In this document: piece after piece, positions 26,901 through 42,300 of the stretch
How the letters are laid out: every line of letters begins with the position of its first letter
How positions within the stretch are numbered: position 1 is the stretch's first letter
Source: Taudactylus pleione
Taxonomy: Eukaryota; Chordata; Amphibia; Anura; Myobatrachidae
DNA: 64,000 bases
Assembly (NCBI GenBank): GCA_031769625.1
Contig: JAUIMM010000699.1
Location: forward strand, 248,001 to 312,000
Direction: 5' to 3'
Notes under the pieces: generated by a model
Database searches by the model: none
Told to the model about the DNA's origin: nothing
What the model saw: the letters and a program-made list of their open reading frames with translations, nothing else
Program-made: the position numbers and the translations under genes

Positions 26901-29900
26901 TAACTGTTTTCTCTTAAATACAACATGGGAGAAAAACCATTTCACATCACATTTGTGGGTCTTATTCTTCAACACATTTGGTGAAATTTTGAGCTGTCTG
27001 TGTTTGCTACAAGAGGAGATATAACAAAGTACGCGCTTTTGTTGTTTCCATTGCTTTCAATGCATTTTGGCCTAAAAAGTGCATTTGCTGTTTTCTATTA
27101 AACGCAACATGGGGGAAAAACTATTTCACATCACATTTGTGGGTCTTATTCTTCAACACATTTGGTGAAATTTTGAGATGTCTGTGTTTGCTACAAGAGG
27201 AGATATCACAAAGTATGCGCTTTTGTTGTTTCCATTGCTTTCAATGCATTTTGGCCTAAAACGAGCATTTGCTGTTTTTTCTTAAACGCAACATGGGAGA
27301 AAAACCATTTCACATCACATTTGTGGGTCTTGGTCTTCAACACATTTTTTTAAATTTTGAGCTGTCTGTGTTTGCTACAAGAGGAGATATCACAAAGTAT
27401 GCGCTTTTGTTGTTTCCATTGCTTTCAATGCATTTTGGCCTATAACGAGCATTTGCTGTTTTCTCTTAAATACAACATGGGAGAAAAACCATTTCATATC
27501 ACATTTGTGGGTCTTGGTCTTCAACACATTTGGTGAAATTTTGAGCTGTCTGTGTTTGCTACAAGAGGAGATATCACAAAGTATGCGCTTTTGTTGTTTT
27601 CATTGCTTTCAATGCATTTTGGCCTAAAACGAGCACTTGCTGTTTTCTCTTAAACGCAACATGGGAGAAAAACCATTTCACATCACATTTGTGGGTCTTG
27701 TTCTTCAAAACATTCGGTGAAATTTTGAGCTGTCTGTGTGTGCTGAAAGAGGAGATATAACAAACTATGCGCTTTTGTTGTTTCCATTGCTTTCCATACA
27801 TTTTGGCCTAAAACGAGTATTTGCTGTTTTCTCTTAAATACAACATGGGAGAAAAACCATTTCACATCACATTTGTGGGTCTTGTTCTTCAACACATTCG
27901 GTGAAATTTTGAGCTGTCTGTTTGCTACAAGAGGAGATATCACAAAGCATGCGCTCTTGTTGTTTCCATTGCTTTCAATGCGTTTTGGCCTAAAATGAGC
28001 ATTTGCTGTTTTCTCTTAAATGCAACATGGGAGAAAAACCATTTCACATCACATTTGTGGGTCTTATTCTTCAACACATTTGGTGAAATTTTGAGCTGTC
28101 TGTGTTTGCTACAAGAGGAGATATAACAAAGTATGCGCTTTTGTTGTTTCCATTGCTTTCAATGCATTTTGGCCTAAAACGTGCATTTGCTGTTTTCTCT
28201 TAAATGCAACATGGGAGAAAAACTATTTCAACTCAAATTTGTGGGTCTTGGTCTTCAACACATTTGGTGAAATTTTGAGATGTCTGTGTTTGCTACAAGA
28301 GGAGATATAACAAAGTATGTGCTTTTGTTGTTTCCATTGCTTTCAATGCATTTTGGCCTAAAATGACCATTTGCTGTTTTCTCTAAAATGCAATATGGGA
28401 GAAAAACCATTTCACATCACATTTGTGGGTCTTGGTCTTCAACACATTTGGTGAAATTTTGAGCTGTCTGTGTTTGCTACAAGAGGAGATATCACAAAGT
28501 ATGCGCTTTTGTTGTTTCCATTGCTTTCAATGCGTTTTGGCCTAAAACGAGCATTAACTGTTTTCTCTTAAATACAACATGGGAGAAAAACCATTTCACA
28601 TCACATTTGTGGGTCTTATTCTTCAACACATTTGGTGAAATTTTGAGCTGTCTGTGTTTGCTACAAGAGGAGATATAACAAAGTACGCGCTTTTGTTGTT
28701 TCCATTGCTTTCAATGCATTTTGGCCTAAAAAGTGCATTTGCTGTTTTCTATTAAACGCAACATGGGGGAAAAACTATTTCACATCACATTTGTGGGTCT
28801 TATTCTTCAACACATTTGGTGAAATTTTGAGATGTCTGTGTTTGCTACAAGAGGAGATATCACAAAGTATGCGCTTTTGTTGTTTCCATTGCTTTCAATG
28901 CATTTTGGCCTAAAACGAGCATTTGCTGTTTTTTCTTAAACGCAACATGGGAGAAAAACCATTTCACATCACATCTGTGGGTCTTGGTCTTCAACACATT
29001 TTTTTAAATTTTGAGCTGTCTGTGTTTGCTACAAGAGGAGATATAACAAAGTATGTGCTTTTGTTGTTTCCATTGCTTTCAATGCATTTTGGCCTAAAAT
29101 GACCATTTGCTGTTTTCTCTAAAATGCAATATGGGAGAAAAACCATTTCACATCACATTTGTGGGTCTTGGTCTTCAACACATTTGGTGAAATTTTGAGC
29201 TGTCTGTGTTTGCTACAAGAGGAGATATCACAAAGTATGCGCTTTTGTTGTTTCCATTGCTTTCAATGCGTTTTGGCCTAAAACGAGCATTAACTGTTTT
29301 CTCTTAAATACAACATGGGAGAAAAACCATTTCACATCACATTTGTGGGTCTTATTCTTCAACACATTTGGTGAAATTTTGAGCTGTCTGTGTTTGCTAC
29401 AAGAGGAGATATAACAAAGTACGCGCTTTTGTTGTTTCCATTGCTTTCAATGCATTTTGGCCTAAAAAGTGCATTTGCTGTTTTCTATTAAACGCAACAT
29501 GGGGGAAAAACTATTTCACATCACATTTGTGGGTCTTATTCTTCAACACATTTGGTGAAATTTTGAGATGTCTGTGTTTGCTACAAGAGGAGATATCACA
29601 AAGTATGCGCTTTTGTTGTTTCCATTGCTTTCAATGCATTTTGGCCTAAAACGAGCATTTGCTGTTTTTTCTTAAACGCAACATGGGAGAAAAACCATTT
29701 CACATCACATTTGTGGGTCTTGGTCTTCAACACATTTTTTTAAATTTTGAGCTGTCTGTGTTTGCTACAAGAGGAGATATCACAAAGTATGCGCTTTTGT
29801 TGTTTCCATTGCTTTCAATGCATTTTGGCCTATAACGAGCATTTGCTGTTTTCTCTTAAATACAACATGGGAGAAAAACCATTTCATATCACATTTGTGG

Positions 29901-32900
29901 GTCTTGGTCTTCAACACATTTGGTGAAATTTTGAGCTGTCTGTGTTTGCTACAAGAGGAGATATCACAAAGTATGCGCTTTTGTTGTTTTCATTGCTTTC
30001 AATGCATTTTGGCCTAAAACGAGCACTTGCTGTTTTCTCTTAAACGCAACATGGGAGAAAAACCATTTCACATCACATTTGTGGGTCTTGTTCTTCAAAA
30101 CATTCGGTGAAATTTTGAGCTGTCTGTGTGTGCTGAAAGAGGAGATATAACAAACTATGCGCTTTTGTTGTTTCCATTGCTTTCCATACATTTTGGCCTA
30201 AAACGAGTATTTGCTGTTTTCTCTTAAATACAACATGGGAGAAAAACCATTTCACATCACATTTGTGGGTCTTGTTCTTCAACACATTCGGTGAAATTTT
30301 GAGCTGTCTGTTTGCTACAAGAGGAGATATCACAAAGCATGCGCTCTTGTTGTTTCCATTGCTTTCAATGCGTTTTGGCCTAAAATGAGCATTTGCTGTT
30401 TTCTCTTAAATGCAACATGGGAGAAAAACCATTTCACATCACATTTGTGGGTCTTATTCTTCAACACATTTGGTGAAATTTTGAGCTGTCTGTGTTTGCT
30501 ACAAGAGGAGATATAACAAAGTATGCGCTTTTGTTGTTTCCATTGCTTTCAATGCATTTTGGCCTAAAACGTGCATTTGCTGTTTCCTCTTAAATGCAAC
30601 ATGGGAGAAAAACTATTTCAACTCAAATTTGTGGGTCTTGGTCTTCAACACATTTGGTGAAATTTTGAGATGTCTGTGTTTGCTACAAGAGGAGATATAA
30701 CAAAGTATGTGCTTTTGTTGTTTCCATTGCTTTCAATGCATTTTGGCCTAAAATGACCATTTGCTGTTTTCTCTAAAATGCAATATGGGAGAAAAACCAT
30801 TTCACATCACATTTGTGGGTCTTGGTCTTCAACACATTTGGTGAAATTTTGAGCTGTCTGTGTTTGCTACAAGAGGAGATATCACAAAGTATGCGCTTTT
30901 GTTGTTTCCATTGCTTTCAATGCGTTTTGGCCTAAAACGAGCATTAACTGTTTTCTCTTAAATACAACATGGGAGAAAAACCATTTCACATCACATTTGT
31001 GGGTCTTATTCTTCAACACATTTGGTGAAATTTTGAGCTGTCTGTGTTTGCTACAAGAGGAGATATAACAAAGTACGCGCTTTTGTTGTTTCCATTGCTT
31101 TCAATGCATTTTGGCCTAAAAAGTGCATTTGCTGTTTTCTATTAAACGCAACATGGGGGAAAAACTATTTCACATCACATTTGTGGGTCTTATTCTTCAA
31201 CACATTTGGTGAAATTTTGAGATGTCTGTGTTTGCTACAAGAGGAGATATCACAAAGTATGCGCTTTTGTTGTTTCCATTGCTTTCAATGCATTTTGGCC
31301 TAAAACGAGCATTTGCTGTTTTTTCTTAAACGCAACATGGGAGAAAAACCATTTCACATCACATTTGTGGGTCTTGGTCTTCAACACATTTTTTTAAATT
31401 TTGAGCTGTCTGTGTTTGCTACAAGAGGAGATATCACAAAGTATGCGCTTTTGTTGTTTCCATTGCTTTCAATGCATTTTGGCCTATAACGAGCATTTGC
31501 TGTTTTCTCTTAAATACAACATGGGAGAAAAACCATTTCACATCACATTTGTGGGCCTTGGTCTTCAACACATTTGGTGAAATTTTGAGCTGTCTGTGTT
31601 TGCTACAAGAGGAGATATCACAAAGTATGCGCTTTTGTTGTTTTCATTGCTTTCAATGCATTTTGGCCTAAAACGAGCATTTGCTGTTTTCTCTTAAACG
31701 CAACATGGGAGAAAAACCATTTCACATCACATTTGTGGGTCTTGTTCTTCAAAACATTCGGTGAAATTTTGAGCTGTCTGTGTGTGCTGAAAGAGGAGAT
31801 ATAACAAACTATGCGCTTTTGTTGTTTCCATTGCTTTCCATACATTTTGGCCTAAAACGAGTATTTGCTGTTTTCTCTTAAATACAACATGGGAGAAAAA
31901 CCATTTCACATCACATTTGTGGGTCTTGTTCTTCAACACATTCGGTGAAATTTTGAGCTGTCTGTTTGCTACAAGAGGAGATATCACAAAGCATGCGCTC
32001 TTGTTGTTTCCATTGCTTTCAATGCGTTTTGGCCTAAAATGAGCATTTGCTGTTTTCTCTTAAATGCAACATGGGAGAAAAACCATTTCACATCACATTT
32101 GTGGGTCTTATTCTTCAACACATTTGGTGAAATTTTGAGCTGTCTGTGTTTGCTACAAGAGGAGATATAACAAAGTATGCGCTTTTGTTGTTTCCATTGC
32201 TTTCAATGCATTTTGGCCTAAAACGTGCATTTGCTGTTTTCTCTTAAATGCAACATGGGAGAAAAACTATTTCAACTCACATTTGTGGGTCTTGGTCTTC
32301 AACACATTTGGTGAAATTTTGAGATGTCTGTGTTTGCTACAAGAGGAGATATAACAAAGTATGTGCTTTTGTTGTTTCCATTGCTTTCAATGCATTTTGG
32401 CCTAAAATGACCATTTGCTGTTTTCTCTAAAATGCAATATGGGAGAAAAACCATTTCACATCACATTTGTGGGTCTTGGTCTTCAACACATTTGGTGAAA
32501 TTTTGAGCTGTCTGTGTTTGCTACAAGAGGAGATATCACAAAGTATGCGCTTTTGTTGTTTCCATTGCTTTCAATGCGTTTTGGCCTAAAACGAGCATTA
32601 ACTGTTTTCTCTTAAATACAACATGGGAGAAAAACCATTTCACATCACATTTGTGGGTCTTATTCTTCAACACATTTGGTGAAATTTTGAGCTGTCTGTG
32701 TTTGCTACAAGAGGAGATATAACAAAGTACGCGCTTTTGTTGTTTCCATTGCTTTCAATGCATTTTGGCCTAAAAAGTGCATTTGCTGTTTTCTATTAAA
32801 CGCAACATGGGGGAAAAACTATTTCACATCACATTTGTGGGTCTTATTCTTCAACACATTTGGTGAAATTTTGAGATGTCTGTGTTTGCTACAAGAGGAG

Positions 32901-35900
32901 ATATCACAAAGTATGCGCTTTTGTTGTTTCCATTGCTTTCAATGCATTTTGGCCTAAAACGAGCATTTGCTGTTTTTTCTTAAATGCAACATGGGAGAAA
33001 AACCATTTCACATCACATTTGTGGGTCTTGGTCTTCAACACATTTTTTTAAATTTTGAGCTGTCTGTGTTTGCTACAAGAGGAGATATCACAAAGTATGC
33101 GCTTTTGTTGTTTCCATTGCTTTCAATGCATTTTGGCCTATAACGAGCATTTGCTGTTTTCTCTTAAATACAACATGGGAGAAAAACCATTTCACATCAC
33201 ATTTGTGGGTCTTGGTCTTCAACACATTTGGTGAAATTTTGAGCTGTCTGTGTTTGCTACAAGAGGAGATATCACAAAGTATGCGCTTTTGTTGTTTTCA
33301 TTGCTTTCAATGCATTTTGGCCTAAAACGAGCATTTGCTGTTTTCTCTTAAACGCAACATGGGAGAAAAACCATTTCACATCACATTTGTGGGTCTTGTT
33401 CTTCAAAACATTCGGTGAAATTTTGAGCTGTCTGTGTGTGCTGAAAGAGGAGATATAACAAACTATGCGCTTTTGTTGTTTCCATTGCTTTCAATACATT
33501 TTGGCCTAAAACGAGTATTTGCTGTTTTCTCTTAAATACAACATGGGAGAAAAACCATTTCACATCACATTTGTGGGTCTTGTTCTTCAACACATTCGGT
33601 GAAATTTTGAGCTGTCTGTTTGCTACAAGAGGAGATATCACAAAGCATGCGCTCTTGTTGTTTCCATTGCTTTCAATGCGTTTTGGCCTAAAATGAGCAT
33701 TTGCTGTTTTCTCTTAAATGCAACATGGGAGAAAAACCATTTCACATCACATTTGTGGGTCTTATTCTTCAACACATTTGGTGAAATTTTGAGCTGTCTG
33801 TGTTTGCTACAAGAGGAGATATAACAAAGTATGCGCTTTTGTTGTTTCCATTGCTTTCAATGCATTTTGGCCTAAAACGTGCATTTGCTGTTTTCTCTTA
33901 AATTCAACATTGGAGAAAAACTATTTCAACTCACATTTGTGGGTCTTGGTCTTCAACACATTTGGTGAAATTTTGAGATGTCTGTGTTTGCTACAAGAGG
34001 AGATATAACAAAGTATGTGCTTTTGTTGTTTCCATTGCTTTCAATGCATTTTGGCCTAAAATGACCATTTGCTGTTTTCTCTAAAATGCAATATGGGAGA
34101 AAAACCATTTCACATCACATTTGTGGGTCTTGGTCTTCAACACATTTGGTGAAATTTTGAGCTGTCTGTTTGCTACAAGAGGAGATATCACAAAGTATGC
34201 GCTTTTGTTGTTTCCATTGCTTTCAATGCGTTTTGGCCTAAAACGAGCATTAACTGTTTTCTCTTAAATACAACATGGGAGAAAAACCATTTCACATCAC
34301 ATTTGTGGGTCTTATTCTTCAACACATTTGGTGAAATTTTGAGCTGTCTGTGTTTGCTACAAGATAGATATAACAAAGTACGCGCTTTTGTTGTTTCCAT
34401 TGCTTTCAATGCATTTTGGCCTAAAAAGTGCATTTGCTGTTTTCTATTAAACGCAACATGGGGGAAAAACTATTTCACATCACATTTGTGGGTCTTATTC
34501 TTCAACACATTTGGTGAAATTTTGAGATGTCTGTGTTTGCTACAAGAGGAGATATCACAAAGTATGCGCTTTTGTTGTTTCCATTGCTTTCAATGCATTT
34601 TGGCCTAAAACGAGCATTTGCTGTTTTTTCTTAAACGCAACATGGGAGAAAAACCATTTCACATCACATTTGTGGGTCTTGGTCTTCAACACATTTTTTT
34701 AAATTTTGAGCTGTCTGTGTTTGCTACAAGAGGAGATATCACAAAGTATGCGCTTTTGTTGTTTCCATTGCTTTCAATGCATTTTGGCCTATAACGAGCA
34801 TTTGCTGTTTTCTCTTAAATACAACATGGGAGAAAAACCATTTCACATCACATTTGTGGGTCTTGGTCTTCAACACATTTGGTGAAATTTTGAGCTGTCT
34901 GTGTTTGCTACAAGAGGAGATATCACAAAGTATGCGCTTTTGTTGTTTTCATTGCTTTCAATGCATTTTGGCCTAAAACGAGCATTTGCTGTTTTCTCTT
35001 AAACGCAACATGGGAGAAAAACCATTTCACATCACATTTGTGGGTCTTGTTCTTCAAAACATTCGGTGAAATTTTGAGCTGTCTGTGTGTGCTGAAAGAG
35101 GAGATATAACAAACTATGCGCTTTTGTTGTTTCCATTGCTTTCAATACATTTTGGCCTAAAACGAGTATTTGCTGTTTTCTCTTAAATACAACATGGGAG
35201 AAAAACCATTTCACATCACATTTGTGGGTCTTGTTCTTCAACACATTCGGTGAAATTTTGAGCTGTCTGTTTGCTACAAGAGGAGATATCACAAAGCATG
35301 CGCTCTTGTTGTTTCCATTGCTTTCAATGCGTTTTGGCCTAAAATGAGCATTTGCTGTTTTCTCTTAAATGCAACATGGGAGAAAAACCATTTCACATCA
35401 CATTTGTGGGTCTTATTCTTCAACACATTTGGTGAAATTTTGAGCTGTCTGTGTTTGCTACAAGAGGAGATATAACAAAGTATGCGCTTTTGTTGTTTCC
35501 ATTGCTTTCAATGCATTTTGGCCTAAAACGTGCATTTGCTGTTTTCTCTTAAATGCAACATGGGAGAAAAACTATTTCAACTCACATTTGTGGGTCTTGG
35601 TCTTCAACACATTTGGTGAAATTTTGAGATGTCTGTGTTTGCTACAAGAGGAGATTTAACAAAGTATGTGCTTTTGTTGTTTCCATTGCTTTCAATGCAT
35701 TTTGGCCTAAAATGACCATTTGCTGTTTTCTCTAAAATGCAATATGGGAGAAAAACCATTTCACATCACATTTGTGGGTCTTGGTCTTCAACACATTTGG
35801 TGAAATTTTGAGCTGTCTGTGTTTGCTACAAGAGGAGATATCACAAAGTATGCGCTTTTGTTGTTTCCATTGCTTTCAATGCGTTTTGGCCTAAAACGAG

Positions 35901-36360
35901 CATTAACTGTTTTCTCTTAAATACAACATGGGAGAAAAACCATTTCACATCACATTTGTGGGTCTTATTCTTCAACACATTTGGTGAAATTTTGAGCTGT
36001 CTGTGTTTGCTACAAGAGGAGATATAACAAAGTACGCGCTTTTGTTGTTTCCATTGCTTGCAATGCATTTTGGCCTAAAAAGTGCATTTGCTGTTTTCTA
36101 TTAAACGCAACATGGGGGAAAAACTATTTCACATCACATTTGTGGGTCTTATTCTTCAACACATTTGGTGAAATTTTAAGATGTCTGTGTTTGCTACAAG
36201 AGGAGATATCACAAAGTATGCGCTTTTGTTGTTTCCATTGCTTTCAATGCATTTTGGCCTAAAACAAGCATTTGCTGTTTTTTCTTAAACGCAACATGGG
36301 AGAAAAACCATTTCACATCACATTTGTGGGTCTTGGTCTTCAACACATTTTTTTAAATTT
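17940..36360. repeat. 9-monomer (~1,652-bp) higher-order repeat family with 12/13-monomer variants
   Basis: A diagnostic monomer reading CTGTGTGTGCTGAAAGAGG marks each repeat at about 18,181, 19,834, 22,040, 23,692, 26,081, 27,733, 30,123, 31,777, 33,431 and 35,082. Spacings are about 1,653, 2,206, 1,652, 2,389, 1,652, 2,390, 1,654, 1,654 and 1,651 bp, i.e. 9, 12, 9, 13, 9, 13, 9, 9 and 9 monomers. Larger periods follow: 3,858 bp (21 monomers) links about 18-21 kb to 22-25 kb. An eleventh marker monomer lies alone near 40,227. The regular units are seen directly; unequal exchange is the inferred origin. Confidence 0.85.
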
Positions 36361-39300
36361 TGAGCTGTCTGTGTTTGCTACAAGAGGAGATATCACAAAG
36401 TATGCGCTTTTGTTGTTTCCATTGCTTTCAATGCATTTTGGCCTATAACGAGCATTTGCTGTTTTCTCTTAAACGCGACATGGGAGAAAAACCATTTCAC
36501 ATCACATTTGTGGGTCTTGGTCTTCAACACATTCGGTGAAATTTTGAGCTGGTTGTTGTTTGCTACAAGAGGAGATATCACAAAGTATGCGCTTTTGTTG
36601 TTTCCATTGCTTTCAAAGCATTTTGGCCTAAAACGAGCATCTGCTGTTTTTTCTTAAACGCAACATGGGAGAAAAACCATTTCACATCACATTTGTGGGT
36701 CTTGGTCTTCAACACATTTTTTAAATTTTGAGCTGTCTGTGTTTGCTACAAGAGGAGATATCACAAAGTATGCGCTTTTGTTGTTTACATTGCTTTCAAT
36801 GCGTTTTGGCCTAAAACGAGCATTTGCTGTTTTACCTTAAATACAACATGGGAGAAAAACCATTTCACATCACATTTGTGGGTCTTGTTCTTCAACACAT
36901 TCAGTGAAATTTTGAGCTGTCTGTTTGCTACAAGAGGAGATATCACAAAGTATGCGCTTTTGTTGTTTTCATTGCTTTCAATGCATTTTGGCCTAAAACA
37001 ACCATTTGCTGTTTTCTCTTAAATGCAACATGGGAGAAAAACCTTTTCACATCACATTTGTGGGTCTTGTTCTTCAACACATTCTGTGAAATTTTGAGCT
37101 GTCTGTGTTTGCTACAAGAGGAGACATCACAAAGTATGCGCTTTTGTTGTTTCCATTGCTTTCAATGCATTTTGACCTAAAATGAGCATTTGCTGTTTTC
37201 TCTTAAACGCAACATGGGAGAAAAACCATTTCACATCACATTTGTGGGTCTTGTTCTTCAACACATTCGGTGAAATTTTGAGCTGTCTGTGTTTGCTACA
37301 AGAGGAGATATCACAAAGTATGCGCTTTTGTTGTTTCCATTGCTTTCAATACATTTTGTCCTAAAACGAGCATTTGCTGTTTTCTCTTAAATACAACATG
37401 GGAGAAAAACCATTTCACATCACATTTGTGGGTCTTGTTCTTCAACACATTCGGTGAAATTTTGAGCTGTCTCTGTTTGCTACAAGACGAGATATCACAA
37501 AGTATGCACTTTTGTTGTTTCCATTGCTTTCAATGCATTTTGGCCTAAAACGAGCATTTGCTGTTTTTTCTTAAACGCAACATGGGAGAAAAACTATTTC
37601 ACATCACATTTGTGGGTCTTGGTCTTCAACACATTTGGTGAAATTTTGAGATGTCTGTGTTTGCTACAAGAGGAGATATCACAAAGTATGTGCTTTTGTT
37701 GTTTCCATTGCTTTCAATGCATTTTGGCCAAAAACGACCATTTGCTGTTTTCTCTAAAATGCGACATGGGAGAAAACCATTTCACATCTCATTTGTGGGT
37801 CTTGGTCTTCAACACATTCGGTGAAATTTTGAGCTGTCTGTGTTTGCTACAAGAGGAGATATCACAAAGTATGCGCTTTTGTTGTTTCCATTGCTTTCAA
37901 TGCATTTTGGCCTAAAATGAGCATTTGATGTTTTTTCTTAAACGCAATACGGGGGAAAAACCATTTCACATCACATTTGTGGGTCTTGGTCTTCAACACA
38001 TCCAGTGAAATTTTGAGCTGTCTGTGTTTGCTACAAGAGGAGATATCACAAAGTATGCGCTTTTGTTGTTTTCATTGCTTTCAATACATTTTGGCCTAAA
38101 ACGAGCATTTTCTGTTTTCTCTTAAATACAACATGGGAGAAAAACCATTTCACATCACATTTGTGGGTCTTGGTCTTCAACACATTCGGTGAAATTTTGA
38201 GCTATCTGTGTTTGCTACAAGAGGAGATATCACAAAGTATGAGCTTTTGTTGTTTCCATTGCTTTCAATGCATTTTGGCCTAAAACGAGCATTTGCTGTT
38301 TTCTCTAAAACGCGACATGGGAGAAAAACCATTTCACATCACATTTGTGGGTCTTGGTCTTCAACACATTTGGTGAAATTTTGAGCTGTCTGTGTTTGCT
38401 ACAAGAGGAGATATCACAAAGCATGCGCTCTTGTTGTTTCCATTGCTTTCAATGCGTTTTGGCCTAAAACGAGAATTTGCTGTTTTCTCTTAAATAAAAC
38501 ATGGGAGAAAAACCATTTCACATCACATTTGTGGGTCTTATTCTTCAACACATTTGGTGAAATTTTGAGCTGTCTGTGTTTGCTACAAGAGGAGATATAA
38601 CAAAGTATGCGCTTTTGTTGTTTACATTGCTTTCAATGCGTTTTGGCCTAAAACGAGCATTTGCAGTTTTCTCTTAAATACAACATGGGAGAAAAACCAT
38701 TTCACATCACATTTGTGGGTCTTGTTCTTCAAAACATTCGGTGAAATTTTGAGCTGTCTGTTTGCTACAAGAGGAGATATCACAAAGTATGCGCTTTTGT
38801 TGTTTTCATTGCTTTCAATGCATTTTGGCCTAAAACAACCATTTGCTGTTTTCTCTTAAATGCAACATGGGAGAAAAACCTTTTCACATCACATTTGTGG
38901 GTCTTGTTCTTCAACACATTCTGTGAAATTTTGAGCTGTCTGTGCTTGCTACAAGACGAGATATCACAAAGTATGCACTTTTGTTGCTTCCATTGCTTTC
39001 AATGCATTTTGGCCTAAAACGAGCATTTGCTGTTTTTTCTTAAAAGCAACATGGGAGAAAAACTATTTCACATCACATTTGTGGGTCTTGGTCTTCAACA
39101 CATTAGGTGAAATTTTGAGATGTCTGTGTTTGCTACAAGAGGAGATATCACAAAGTATGTGCTTTTGTTGTTTCCATTGCTTTCAATGCATTTTGGCCAA
39201 AAACGACCATTTGCTGTTTTCTCTAAAATGCGACATGGGAGAAAAACCATTTCACATCTCATTTGTGGGTCTTGGTCTTCAACACATTCGGTGAAATTTT

Positions 39301-42300
39301 GAGCTGTCTGTGTTTGCTACAAGAGGAGATATCACAAAGTATGCGCTTTTGTTGTTTCCATTGCTTTCAATTCATTTTGGCCTAAAATGAGCATTTGATG
39401 TTTTTTCTTAAACGCAATATGGGAGAAAAACCATTTCACATCACAATTGTGGGTCTTAGTCTTCAACACATTTGGTGAAATTTTGAGCTGTCTGTGTTTG
39501 CTACAAGAGGAGATATCACAAAGTATGCGCTTTTGTTGTTTCCATTGCTTTAAATGCATTTTGACCTAAAATGAGCATTTGCTGTTTTCTCTTAAACGCA
39601 ACATGGGAGAAAAACCATTTCACATCACATTTGTGGGTCTTGTTCTTCAACACATTTGGTGAAATTTTGAGCTGTCTCTGTTTGCTACAAGACGAGATAT
39701 CACAAAGTATGCACTTTTGTTGCTTCCATTGCTTTCAATGCATTTTGGCCTAAAACGAGCATTTGCTGTTTTTTCTTAAACGCAACATGGGAGAAAAACT
39801 ATTTCACATCACATTTGTGGGTCTTGGTCTTCAACACATTTGGTGAAATTTTGAGATGTCTGTGTTTGCTACAAGAGGAGATATAACAAAGTATGCACTT
39901 TTGTTGTTTCCATTGCTTTCAATGTATTTTGGCCTAAAACGTGCATTTGCTGTTTTCTCTTAAACGCAACATGGGAGAAAAACTATTTCACATCACATTT
40001 GTGGGTCTTGGTCTTCAACACATTTGGTGAAATTTTGAGATGTCTGTGTTTGCTACAAGAGGAGATATCACAAAGTATGCGCTTTTGTTGTTTTCATTGC
40101 TTTCAATGCATTTTGGCCTAAAACGAGCATTTGCTGTTTTCTCTTAAACGCAACATGGGAGAAAAACCATTTCACATCACATTTGTGGGTCTTGTTCTTC
40201 AAAACATTCGGTGAAATTTTGAGCTGTCTGTGTGTGCTGAAAGAGGAGATATAACAAACTATGCGCTTTTGTTGTTTCCATTGCTTTCAATACATTTTGG
40301 CCTAAAACGAGTATTTGCTGTTTTCTCTTAAATACAACATGGGAGAAAAACCATTTCACATCACATTTTTGGGTCTTGTTCTTCAACACATTCGGTGAAA
40401 TATTGAGCTGTCTGTTTGCTACAAGAGGAGATATCACAAAGTATGCGCTTTTGTTGTTTCCATTGCTTTCAATGCATTTTGGCCTAAAACGATCATTTGC
40501 TGTTTTTTCTTAAATGAAACATGGGAGAAAAACCATTTCACATCACATTTGTCGGTCTTGGTCTTCAACACATTCGGTGAAATTTTGAGCTGTCTGTGTT
40601 TGCTACAAGAGGAGATATCACAAAGTATGCGCTTTTGTTGTTTCCATTGCTTTCAATGCATTTTGGCCTAAAACGAGCATTTGCTGTTTTCTCTTAAATA
40701 CAACATGGGAGAAAAACCATTTCACATCACATTTGTGGGTCTTGTTCTTCAACACATTAGGTGAAATTTTGAGCTGTCTGTTTGCTACAAGAGGAGATAT
40801 CACAAAGTATGCGCTTTTGTTGTTTTCATTGCTTTCAATGCATTTTGGCCTAAAACAACCATTTGCTGTTTTCTCTTAAATGCAACATGGGAGAAAAACC
40901 TTTTCACATAACATTTGTGGGTCTTGTTCTTCAACACATTCGGTGAAATTTTGAGCTGTCTGTTTTTGCTACAAGAGGAGATATCACAAAGTATGTGCTT
41001 TTGTTGTTTCCATTGCTTTCAATGCATTTTGACCTAAAACGAGCATTTGCTGTTTTCTCTTAAACGCAACATGGGAGAAAAACCATTTCACATCACATTT
41101 GTGGGTCTTGGTCTTCAACACATTTTTTTAAATTTTGAGCTGTCTGTGTTTGCTACAAGAGGAGATATCACAAAGTATGCGCTTTTGTTGTTTCCATTGC
41201 TTTCAATGCGTTTTAGCCTTAAACGAGCATTTGCTGTTTTCTCTTAAACGCAACATGGGAGAAAAACCATTTCACATCACATTTGTGGGTCTTGTTCTTC
41301 AACACATTCGGTGAAATTTTGAGCTGTCTGTGTTTGCTACAAGAGGAGATATCACAAAGTATGCGCTTTTGTTGTTTCCATTGCTTTCAATGCATTTTGG
41401 CCTAAAACGAGCATTTGCTGTTTTTTCTTAAATGCAACATGGGAGAAAAACCATTTCACATCACATTTGTGGGTCTTGTTCTTCAACACATTCGGTGAAA
41501 TTTTGAGCTGTCTGTTTGCTACAAGAGGAGATATCACAAAGTATGCGCTTTTGTTGTTTCCATTGCTTTCAATGCATTTTGGCCTAAAACGATCATTTGC
41601 TGTTTTTTCTTAAATGAAACATGGGAGAAAAACCATTTCACATCACATTTGTGGGTCTTGGTCTTCAACACATTCGGTGAAATTTTGAGCTGTCTGTTTG
41701 CTACAAGAGGAGATATCACAAAGTATGCGCTTTTGCTGTTTTCATTGCTTTCAATGCATTTTGGCCTAAAACAACCATTTGCTGTTTTCTCTTAAATGCA
41801 ACATGGGAGAAAAACCTTTTCACATAACATTTGTGGGTCTTGTTCTTCAACACATTCGGTGAAATTTTGAGCTGTCTGTTTTTGCTACAAGAGGAGATAT
41901 CACAAAGTATGTGCTTTTGTTGTTTCCATTGCTTTCAATGCATTTTGACCTAAAACGAGCATTTGTTGTTTTCTTTTAAATGCAACATGGGAGAAAAACC
42001 ATTTCACATCACATTTTTGGGTCTTGGTCTTCAACACATTTGGTGAAATTTTCAGCTGTCTGTGTTTGCTACAAGAGGAGATATCAAAAAGTATGTGCTT
42101 TTGTTGTTTCCATTGCTTTCAATGCATTTTGGCCTAAAATGAGCATTTGATGTTTTTTCTTAAACGCAATATGGGAGAAAAACCATTTCATATCACATTT
42201 GTGGGTCTTGGTCTTCAACACATTTTTTTAAATTTTGAGCTGTCTGTGTTTGCTACAAGAGGAGATATCACAAAGTATGCGCTTTTGTTGTTTCCATTGC

